Source: Campylobacteraceae bacterium (GTDB lineage Bacteria > Campylobacterota > Campylobacteria > Campylobacterales > Sulfurovaceae). Taken from it: a stretch of 6,680 bases of DNA. Positions 1 through 5,810 of the stretch are shown in pieces. Both the position numbers and the translations under genes were made by a program. Position 1 is the stretch's first letter, and each line of letters opens with the position of its first letter. Where the stretch lies: the NCBI GenBank assembly GCA_026985655.1, contig JALSQB010000227.1, forward strand, positions 1 to 6,680, given 5' to 3'. Below the pieces are notes generated by a model, which was given only the letters and a program-made list of their open reading frames with translations, was not told where the DNA came from and searched no databases.

Positions 1-1269
1 TTGGTACGCACCCAAAGTGCTAGAGCTATGTCTGCGTATGTTTATGCCTCTTCAGGAGTAGGTGAATCAACAACTGACACCGTCTATGGTGGTCATGCCA
101 TCATTGCTGAATATGGCTCAACCCTTAAACAAAATGAACGCTTTAAACCAGAGAGCCATTTTATTACGGCTGACATAGATGTACAAAAACTCAACTATTT
201 ACGCTTAAGTGAAACAAGCTATGGTGATAGCCCTAGCACCTCTTTTAGAACCATCTCTTTAGGTACAACACCTAACATTAAAAAACTTCAACGTTTTGTG
301 AATCCTAAGCCTTTTGTTCCCTCTGCTTTTGAGCAAAAAAACCAACGTTGCCAAGAGATAGTAAATATTCAAGCCCATGCCCTCATTAAACGCCTAGAAC
401 ATGCCAACATTAAAAAGGCTGTTATTGGTATCTCTGGAGGATTAGATTCTACTTTAGCCTTGCTCTCTACACATAAAGCTTTTGAAATAATGAATTGGAA
501 TGTTCAGAACATCATCGCCATTACCATGCCAGGCTTTGGAACAACGAGCCGAACCAAAAACAATGCCATAGAGCTTTGTGAAGCATTAAAAGTAACGCTT
601 AGAACCATTGACATCACCAAATTAGCCCTAACAGAGTTTGAAGCCATAGGGCATGAGGTGAGTGACCACTCTGTTACCTATGAGAATGTTCAAGCACGTG
701 CAAGAACCTCCATACTTATGAACACAGCCAACCGTGAGGGTGGCTTAGTCATCGGTACAGGCGATTTAAGTGAAATTGCTCTTGGTTGGTCCACCTACAA
801 TGGCGACCACATGAGCATGTATGCCCTTAACGCAGGTATTCCAAAAACCCTCATCAAATATGTCATCGAGTGGTTTAAAGTCAATAAAAACATCACCCAT
901 ATTATAGAAGATATTTTAGCTACTCCCATTAGCCCAGAACTCCTACCACCTAAAGAAGACGAAATAGTCCAAGAGACCGAAAGCATCATTGGGGCGTATG
1001 AACTCCATGATTTCTTTTTATATCATTTTATTAAATATGGTGCAACACCAAAGAAAATTCTTTTTTTAGCCAATGAAGCTTTTGAAGAGTATGAAGAAGA
1101 GGAGATTAAAAAGTGGCTCAAAACCTTTATTTGGCGTTTCTTTACCCAACAGTTTAAACGCTCTTGTATGCCCGATGCACCTAAAATAGGAAGTATCTCT
1201 CTTAGTCCAAGGGCTGATTGGAAGATGCCAAGTGATGCTGATGTTAAGATTTGGTTAGAAGCACTTTAA
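1..1269 (+). CDS. nadE: Glutamine-dependent NAD+ synthetase, C-terminal two-thirds (5' end outside window)
   Basis: This enzyme makes NAD+ from nicotinic acid adenine dinucleotide, ATP and ammonia released from glutamine, the last step of NAD synthesis in the cytoplasm. Residues 1-90 of the visible part match the end of a nitrilase-type glutaminase domain (VRTQSARAMSAYVYAS, then GVGESTTD and GGHAIIAEYG). Residues about 115-422 are the synthetase domain: ATP-binding P-loop SGGLDS at 145-150, GTGDLSEIALGWSTYNGDH at 252-270, and the conserved tail FKRSCMPDAPKIGSISLSPR at about 386-405. The TTG at base 1 is almost certainly an internal leucine codon, because related enzymes continue upstream with some 200 more residues that carry the glutaminase catalytic Glu, Lys and Cys. 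The visible 422 residues compare with roughly 640-680 for the full family. The 3' end overlaps the convergent yigZ by 26 bases. Family assignment is firm; the true start is not visible. Confidence 0.95.
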   Translation: MVRTQSARAMSAYVYASSGVGESTTDTVYGGHAIIAEYGSTLKQNERFKPESHFITADIDVQKLNYLRLSETSYGDSPSTSFRTISLGTTPNIKKLQRFVNPKPFVPSAFEQKNQRCQEIVNIQAHALIKRLEHANIKKAVIGISGGLDSTLALLSTHKAFEIMNWNVQNIIAITMPGFGTTSRTKNNAIELCEALKVTLRTIDITKLALTEFEAIGHEVSDHSVTYENVQARARTSILMNTANREGGLVIGTGDLSEIALGWSTYNGDHMSMYALNAGIPKTLIKYVIEWFKVNKNITHIIEDILATPISPELLPPKEDEIVQETESIIGAYELHDFFLYHFIKYGATPKKILFLANEAFEEYEEEEIKKWLKTFIWRFFTQQFKRSCMPDAPKIGSISLSPRADWKMPSDADVKIWLEAL

Positions 1270-1807
1270 GTTCTTCTAACTGTCTCTGTGTTGCCTTAAT
1301 TTTCCACGCTACCTTATCACCTAAAAACTCACGCTCCACTTGAAAAATTTCTAATTTATTTAACAGATACTCTCTCTTTTGTACATCAGAATAGCTAGAG
1401 TCAAATGCATACTCAAACTCTTTTTCATATTTTTTAATATCAGCCACAAGCAATGCCTCTTTAACAGCCGAAGCATACGCTCTTGCCATGCCTCCAATAC
1501 CAAGCTTTGTACCTCCAAAATAACGTACTGTTACCACAGCAACATTAACTAATTCTTGCCCTCTAAGTACATTTAAAGAGGGAACACCTGCTGCCCCTTT
1601 AGGCTCTTCATCATCTGAAGAGTTTTCAACTATTTGGTCAAATTCATTAATGTAACGTAAGGCATACACCACATGTCTGGCTTTTGGGTGTTCCTCTCTT
1701 AATTTATCTTGTAAGCCTTTGTACTCTGTAATTGGCACTAAATGAGCAATAAATTTCGACTTTTTAACCTCGTAGTTTCCCACACAGGCACATTCTATGC
1801 TCTGCAT
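1244..1807 (-). CDS. yigZ: IMPACT/YigZ (UPF0029) family protein
   Basis: A 187-residue cytoplasmic protein of the YigZ/IMPACT family. Bacterial members have a ribosomal-S5-like fold and are of unsettled function; eukaryotic IMPACT regulates the translation kinase GCN2. Visible family motifs are KSKFIAH (16-22), KARHVVYALR (42-51), SSDDEEPKGAAGVP (63-76) and the signature VRYFGGTKLGIGGMARAYAS (94-113). The usual DDGEP core here reads DDEEP, with Glu replacing Gly. The C-terminal part (about 130-187) corresponds to a somewhat short DUF1949-like domain; the E. coli protein is about 205 residues. The ATG overlaps the hemH stop by one base (TAATG), so translation is probably coupled to hemH; the only purine-rich stretch, TAAGG, lies rather far upstream (about 13 bases). 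The stop lies inside the 3' end of convergent nadE, and no terminator is visible. Family call is sure, function is not. Confidence 0.9.
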   Translation of the reverse strand: MQSIECACVGNYEVKKSKFIAHLVPITEYKGLQDKLREEHPKARHVVYALRYINEFDQIVENSSDDEEPKGAAGVPSLNVLRGQELVNVAVVTVRYFGGTKLGIGGMARAYASAVKEALLVADIKKYEKEFEYAFDSSYSDVQKREYLLNKLEIFQVEREFLGDKVAWKIKATQRQLEELKVLLTKS

Positions 1808-2748
1808 TAGAGTGCTTTTACCTTAGCAACAATAAAATCAATAAACGCATCATCATCATTAAAACATTTTGCGACACGGTAGTCATCATATTTTATCTTA
1901 TCGGCTATCTCACGATGCTCTACTTCAAGCTCATAAAGGGTTTCAGAGTTATCAACCGTAAAAGCCAAAGGATAGATAAGCACTTTACGATGATAAGGTT
2001 TACGCAACACATCTACCAAATTTGGCTCTAACCAAGCAGAATTTCCTACTTTAGATTGATAAACCAACTTAATGTTATTAAACTTAATTCCACGCTCATG
2101 AAAATAGATACGCAAGGCTGAAACATTCCCCTCTATCTGTGTCTGATAAGGGTCACCAGAGGCAATAATGCTTGTGGGTAAACCGTGAGCAGAGAGTAAA
2201 AGGTCATACTCTTGGGTATTTTTATCTTCAAAGGCTTCTAAAATTTTATTAGCACACATTTCAATGTATGCATAATCATCATAATAAGGCTCAATTAGTG
2301 TGATTTTAGGGGCATAGCCTAAAGCTTCACATCGTGCCTCTATGTCTTCAAGCGAAGAGAGTGTAGTTGTCGTTGAGTATTGAGGATACATAGGAAACAA
2401 AATAAGCTCTTGCACCCCATCTTCTTGGAACTTCTTCAATGATTCAGAGGCAAAAGGAGGAACATAACGCATCGCAGGAGCAATCGCTAGGTCAAGTTTT
2501 ACTTTAAGCTTCTCTATAAGCTTATAAGTTAATTCAGGAAGAGGTGACTTTCCCCCTAAATTCTTAATAAAATTCTCTTTTACCTCATCAATACGATTAA
2601 AAATAATAATCTCTCGTACCAAGGCACGTGTATATCTGTCCATTGTTAGAATGTTCTTATCTGAAAACATATTACGAAGAAACATCTCAACTTCATCAAT
2701 GTTGTTTGGTCCACCCATATTAAGTAGAAGTAGTGCTTTTTTATTCAT
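1807..2748 (-). CDS. hemH: Ferrochelatase (protoheme ferro-lyase)
   Basis: Inserts Fe2+ into protoporphyrin IX to make protoheme, the last step of heme synthesis, supplying cytochromes and oxidases. The 313-residue length is normal for bacterial HemH. Motifs in order: N-terminal LLLNMGGP (7-14), GGKSPL (65-70), FPMYPQYS (118-125), the ferrochelatase signature SAHGLP (186-191) with the metal-site His188, YQSKVGNSAWLEP (230-242), and DNSETLYELEVEH (266-278), where Glu269 matches the conserved active-site acid. No C-terminal [2Fe-2S] cysteine cluster is present, and no membrane anchor is seen. The ATG at 2746-2748 gives the expected N-terminus, directly before LLLNMGGP, but has no strong Shine-Dalgarno sequence. 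The gene leads a two-gene unit with yigZ and is divergent from the beta-barrel gene, with 69 bases between them that hold both promoters. Confidence 0.96.
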   Translation of the reverse strand: MNKKALLLLNMGGPNNIDEVEMFLRNMFSDKNILTMDRYTRALVREIIIFNRIDEVKENFIKNLGGKSPLPELTYKLIEKLKVKLDLAIAPAMRYVPPFASESLKKFQEDGVQELILFPMYPQYSTTTTLSSLEDIEARCEALGYAPKITLIEPYYDDYAYIEMCANKILEAFEDKNTQEYDLLLSAHGLPTSIIASGDPYQTQIEGNVSALRIYFHERGIKFNNIKLVYQSKVGNSAWLEPNLVDVLRKPYHRKVLIYPLAFTVDNSETLYELEVEHREIADKIKYDDYRVAKCFNDDDAFIDFIVAKVKAL

Positions 2749-2775
2749 CTAAGTATTTTAGCAGTTTTAATTTAT

Positions 2776-2781
2776 GTTATA
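2776..2781 (-). promoter_or_regulatory. Candidate -10 element for hemH-yigZ
   Basis: Read on the minus strand this is TATAAC, five of six matches to TATAAT. It would start transcription near 2769 and give a leader of about 20 bases before the hemH ATG. No -35 consensus is seen; T-rich stretches lie upstream, as is common in Campylobacterota sigma70 promoters. It overlaps the -10 of the divergent gene. An alternative TAAAAT closer to hemH would leave almost no leader. Confidence 0.4.
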
Positions 2782-2783
2782 CT
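2778..2783 (+). promoter_or_regulatory. Candidate -10 element for the beta-barrel gene
   Basis: TATACT is five of six matches to TATAAT, 34 bases before the ATG, so the leader would be about 27 bases. Upstream are T-rich blocks at roughly 10-base spacing (near 2756, 2765 and 2771) instead of a TTGACA -35, a pattern typical of Campylobacter and Helicobacter promoters. Confidence 0.5.
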
Positions 2784-2804
2784 TGTTTACATAAAAATAA
2801 ATAT

Positions 2805-2809
2805 AAGGA
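2805..2809 (+). promoter_or_regulatory. Shine-Dalgarno of the beta-barrel gene
   Basis: AAGGA sits 8 bases before the ATG at 2818. This fixes the start and agrees with the signal peptide that begins exactly there. Confidence 0.8.
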
Positions 2810-2817
2810 TTTTATCG

Positions 2818-3294
2818 ATGAAAAAAACCATTGTAATGCTTTTGGCAACATCAACCATTTACGCAGGAGGGGCTTTCTCTGTTGGAAGCAAAAATATTCG
2901 TGTTATCGCAAGTACAGATACCAGCTTTGGAAATACCTACACTGTTTTAGGGCTTAATGCCAACTACTTTGTCATTGACAATCTATCCATAGGAGCAAGC
3001 TATCAAACCTACCTAGGAGGAACGCCTAGCATCAATCAAATTACGCTACCTGTAACCTATCATCTTGGATTAGAGGGCATGCCTATTGTACCTTACATGG
3101 GAGCATTTTATAGTAAAACATTTATAGGAGGAGATTATGAAGATTACGATATTTACGGTGGACGCATCGGTGCGAGTATGAGAACATCTAGCAACTCCTA
3201 TGTCTCTTTTGGTTGGGTTCAAGAGATTGGTAGTTCTTCAGACAATATTAGCAAACGTGGATACCCCGAAATGTCTGCGGGAATCTCCTTTTAA
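2818..3294 (+). CDS. Small exported protein, probable outer-membrane beta-barrel
   Basis: A 158-residue protein that I cannot assign to a named family. Residues 1-16 (MKKTIVMLLATSTIYA, then GG) look like a Sec signal peptide with cleavage after YA. The mature part of about 142 residues has no hydrophobic helix. It consists of alternating polar/nonpolar strands rich in Gly, Tyr and Phe: for example around 41-52, the NYFVIDNLSIGASYQTYLG stretch at 49-67, 73-83, 90-103, 111-121 and 126-137. The chain ends in SAGISF with a terminal Phe, the usual BAM recognition signal of outer-membrane barrels. The size fits a barrel of about eight strands, like OmpW/OmpX-type or the 'porin family' hypotheticals; the FVIDNLSIGA motif recalls similar barrels in Bacteroidota. 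It has its own promoter and Shine-Dalgarno, is divergent from hemH, and ends 14 bases before a terminator, so it is probably a single-gene unit. Barrel class is likely; function unknown. Confidence 0.8.
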   Translation: MKKTIVMLLATSTIYAGGAFSVGSKNIRVIASTDTSFGNTYTVLGLNANYFVIDNLSIGASYQTYLGGTPSINQITLPVTYHLGLEGMPIVPYMGAFYSKTFIGGDYEDYDIYGGRIGASMRTSSNSYVSFGWVQEIGSSSDNISKRGYPEMSAGISF

Positions 3295-3308
3295 TCAAAC
3301 TTCTCTTT

Positions 3309-3337
3309 AAAAAAAATCCTTTACCAAGGATTTTTTT
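3309..3337. terminator. Bidirectional rho-independent terminator
   Basis: An inverted repeat with arms TCCTT (3317-3321) and AAGGA (3326-3330) and a four-base loop, flanked by A8 on the left and T7 on the right, which extend the stem and supply the U-tract on either strand. It lies between two convergent genes: 14 bases past the stop of the beta-barrel gene, and across the last codons and stop codon of the batB-batC fusion. It can therefore end both transcripts. Confidence 0.85.
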
Positions 3338-4886
3338 CGCTTATGTACCCCTCATTGATGAGGTCATAAGCTTTAGAAGAGAGTACCCGTTTGGTATGGG
3401 ATTTTTGATGCTCTTTTTGCACAATTTGGAGCGTTGAACTTTTACTCTTTTTAGACCCACTTCCCCCCGTACTACTAGCCGTTCCTTTACTTTTTGTTGC
3501 CTTACTTTTCACTTCTTCTAAAGTGTCCTCTTTATCTAAATTTTTATTGCCTTTACTCGAAGTAGCTTTAGAGAGATTTGTATGCCCTAATGTAAGAGAT
3601 TTCTTTTGAAGTTGAAATAAAACAACTTGGAGATTATGATAAACATCATCATCTTCTCCTAACTGTAACGCCTGTACATAATAACGCTTTGCTTTGTTCA
3701 TATATGCCATTTTAGCTTCACAATTACCCAATTCATAGAGCAGTTGTTGTTTAATTTTTCGCTTTGAGCTTTTAATCTTTTTTAAAACACTTTTAGCCTC
3801 TTTATACTTCTCTTCCCGATACAAAACATGTGCCAATAAAAGTTCGGCTTCTAAACTTTTATTGGCAATTTTGTAGAGATAATTTTGACTCTTTTTAAAT
3901 GATTGTTCTTTATACTCTACATAGGCTTGATGAAGATAATAAGCATCGAATACGGGAAATGCTTTTGCTTCAAGATTTAAACCAAAAAATAGAAAAAGAA
4001 CAAAAAGCTTTTTAGAAAATTTAGTGGCCGATATAAAAAACAACACCAAGGCTAAAAACATAGGGATAAATGCTAACTCCACATATTGCTTAGCTTCTTT
4101 ACTTAAACCTCCAGATAAATGCTCTTCCTTTGACAACCATGCTTCTAGCTCACCAAGTGTCTTTGAAATAGTAGAAAATTCAATAAATTTCCCACCACTC
4201 TCTTGTGCCAATACTCGTAAGGAATCATTGAGTTTTGAAACAACTATCTTCCCTTCTTTAGTTTCTAAAAGATTACCATTTTTATCTTTTAGACTACTTC
4301 CCTCTGGCGTTGCCATGGCAATAACAAGAATTTTAATTTTCTCTTCTTGAACCCATGATACTAAGCTCTCATCTATTGATTCATCACCCCCATCAGTAAA
4401 GAGTATGACCTGCTTTTCTTCAACTTTAAACTGTGCTATTTTTTTAAAAAGCTTTGTGAGATTTGTCCCTTTTGTCAAAATATATTGGCTATTAATGTTA
4501 TCTAATGCCACCAAAAGAAGTTCATGGTCAGTAGTAGGTGGAGAGAGCATAAGAGGATTACTTGTAAATCCCATCAGTGCTATTTGGTCATATTTATTTG
4601 AAAGGAAAAATTGCCTAATAATCTCTTTACTAACTAAAGCTCTACTGGGCTTAATATCATCGGCATTCATAGAAGCAGAAAGGTCTAAAGCCAACACTAA
4701 GGAGTGTGCTTTAATGCGTTCTACACCTAAAGTTTTAGGTAACACAGGACGTGCCAATGCCACAAGCAGTAATGCCAAAACAAACCAACGTAAATTTTGC
4801 ACAAAGCTCTGCTTCGTTTCTCGCTTAAAAAAGTAAACAAACAGGGGAATTAAGAGCCATAAAAATGGTGCATAGAGAAAACTCAT
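3321..4886 (-). CDS. batB: Membrane-anchored VWA-TPR protein (BatB-BatC fusion type)
   Basis: A 521-residue protein of the Bat (Bacteroides aerotolerance) group, linked in some bacteria to oxidative or envelope stress; the exact role is unknown. Domains in order: membrane helices at about 4-20 and 32-48; a VWA domain at about 62-250 with a complete MIDAS metal site (DLSAS at 68-72, Thr141 in KGTN, Asp165 in FTDGGDE); a helix at about 268-287; a second hydrophobic segment at 294-306 ending EAKAF; TPR-like helices at about 312-425; a Ser/Lys-rich low-complexity stretch at about 435-500; and the end YISEKNPW. Positive charges at KRETK and at KFSKK put the VWA and TPR parts in the periplasm. The ATG overlaps the batA stop (ATGA), with GAGG as Shine-Dalgarno. 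The stop lies in the terminator hairpin. In many Bat loci the VWA and TPR parts are separate genes, batB and batC. Confidence 0.88.
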   Translation of the reverse strand: MSFLYAPFLWLLIPLFVYFFKRETKQSFVQNLRWFVLALLLVALARPVLPKTLGVERIKAHSLVLALDLSASMNADDIKPSRALVSKEIIRQFFLSNKYDQIALMGFTSNPLMLSPPTTDHELLLVALDNINSQYILTKGTNLTKLFKKIAQFKVEEKQVILFTDGGDESIDESLVSWVQEEKIKILVIAMATPEGSSLKDKNGNLLETKEGKIVVSKLNDSLRVLAQESGGKFIEFSTISKTLGELEAWLSKEEHLSGGLSKEAKQYVELAFIPMFLALVLFFISATKFSKKLFVLFLFFGLNLEAKAFPVFDAYYLHQAYVEYKEQSFKKSQNYLYKIANKSLEAELLLAHVLYREEKYKEAKSVLKKIKSSKRKIKQQLLYELGNCEAKMAYMNKAKRYYVQALQLGEDDDVYHNLQVVLFQLQKKSLTLGHTNLSKATSSKGNKNLDKEDTLEEVKSKATKSKGTASSTGGSGSKKSKSSTLQIVQKEHQKSHTKRVLSSKAYDLINEGYISEKNPW

Positions 4887-5791
4887 GAGGAAACCTCATC
4901 TCGCCACAAAAGTAAACCTAAAAGCAATAAAGCCAAGACTAAAGGATAGATAAACAAAAGTTTTTTATTTAAATAGTGTTCTGAGCGTATGGGACTGGGT
5001 TCAAGTTTCTCAATTTCACCATAAACCGTCTGTAACTCCTCTGCATTTTGACAAAAAAAGCTCTTTGCACCAGCGTCTTTGGCAATGTTACTTAAGAGTG
5101 TAACATCATAGTTCTCTTTTTTACCAATACCAATAGTATAAATCTTAATGCCTTTTTCTTTGGCTAAAGTAACAGCCTCTCTTGGTGATGCTTTTCCTGC
5201 ATTGTGTATGCCATCAGTTAAAAGTATGAGAACTTTCGAATTGGCTTTTCCACTTTTAAGTGTATAAATTCCCTGCATCAACGCATCACCAATGGCAGTA
5301 CTTGTCCCTGCAATACCCACATCACTCATAAGCTCAAACATCTCATTAAGTGCTTTCAAATCGTAAGTTAAAGGCGATGCAGTAAAAGCGAAAGAACCAA
5401 AGACAACCAAGCCTACATTGTCATCATATCTTTTTTCAATAAATGCTTTAGCCAATGAAACAGAGATTTCATATTTACTTTGGGTGGTATCTTTTTTATT
5501 AAAACCACGCTCACCCATAGACCCACTCGTATCAAGTACCAAAACAAGGTCACGCCCTTTTTTTTGACTAGAAACTTTTGAAGTGTAAGCATAAGGCATT
5601 GCCAAGGCAAAGAGTAGAAGTATATAGATTAACATAATCCATAGCAGTAGATTATCCCAAACAAAATGCTGTTTAGGTAGCCACTCTTCTTTGGGAAAAT
5701 AAACCCTTTTTAGCTTCTCTTGACACCAAATAAAGCACGGTAAGAGTAACAATAAAAACAATACATAAGGGTACAAAAAAGAGAAGTTCAT
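4883..5791 (-). CDS. batA: Membrane-anchored VWA protein, BatA-like
   Basis: A 302-residue inner-membrane protein with a periplasmic VWA domain, the usual partner of BatB. Membrane helices lie at about 6-22 and 46-68, and a C-terminal one at about 277-296. The VWA domain (about 80-255) has a full MIDAS site: DTSGS at 87-91, Thr163 in AGTSTAIGDAL, and Asp193 in LTDGIHNAG. The ATG at 5789-5791 is chosen because MNFSFLYPYVLFLLLLLP matches the way BatA/BatB proteins begin (compare MSFLYAPFLWLLIPL of the next gene) and leaves a clean 19-base gap after the upstream stop. A GTG at 5833 would add 14 polar residues ahead of the first helix and overlap the upstream gene by 23 bases. No strong Shine-Dalgarno is visible, so it may depend on translation of the upstream gene. 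Its stop overlaps batB by four bases. Function of BatA itself is not settled. Confidence 0.9.
   Translation of the reverse strand: MNFSFLYPYVLFLLLLLPCFIWCQEKLKRVYFPKEEWLPKQHFVWDNLLLWIMLIYILLLFALAMPYAYTSKVSSQKKGRDLVLVLDTSGSMGERGFNKKDTTQSKYEISVSLAKAFIEKRYDDNVGLVVFGSFAFTASPLTYDLKALNEMFELMSDVGIAGTSTAIGDALMQGIYTLKSGKANSKVLILLTDGIHNAGKASPREAVTLAKEKGIKIYTIGIGKKENYDVTLLSNIAKDAGAKSFFCQNAEELQTVYGEIEKLEPSPIRSEHYLNKKLLFIYPLVLALLLLGLLLWRDEVSS
4885..4899 (-). promoter_or_regulatory. Hairpin over the Shine-Dalgarno and start codon of batB
   Basis: The mRNA reads AUGAGG-UUU-CCUCAU, a perfect 6-base inverted repeat with a 3-base loop. The left arm contains the GAGG Shine-Dalgarno and the right arm contains the AU of the start codon. 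Because it lies within the last codons of batA, ribosomes finishing batA would open it. That would make batB translation depend on batA translation. The repeat is seen directly; the regulatory role is inferred. Confidence 0.45.
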
Positions 5792-5810
5792 TAGAAAATA
5801 GTTGCTACCA

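Noticed and set aside
795..989. Minus-strand frame of 64 codons inside nadE
   Set aside because: Antisense to a conserved synthetase region; no recognisable protein features or start signal.
2749..2817. Fur box or other metal-regulator site between hemH and the barrel gene
   Set aside because: The region is AT-rich but holds no convincing 19-base Fur-like inverted repeat.
2733..2957. Plus-strand frame of 74 codons overlapping the start of the barrel gene
   Set aside because: It starts inside hemH on the opposite strand and runs out of frame through the signal peptide; the AAGGA at 2805 serves the 2818 start instead.
3387..3584. Ser/Lys-rich stretch near the end of the batB-batC protein as a DNA repeat or frameshift
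   Set aside because: The reading frame is intact and ends in an ordered-looking YISEKNPW; no tandem DNA repeat unit is seen. It is better read as a flexible linker.
4024..4836. Two plus-strand open frames of 108 and 143 codons opposite batB
   Set aside because: They lie antisense within the well-supported VWA domain, have no Shine-Dalgarno or family motifs, and their composition is what a reversed Leu/Lys/Ser-rich gene gives.
5413..5610. Second minus-strand frame of 65 codons within batA
   Set aside because: It is a shifted frame of the VWA domain, whose own frame has the complete MIDAS motifs.
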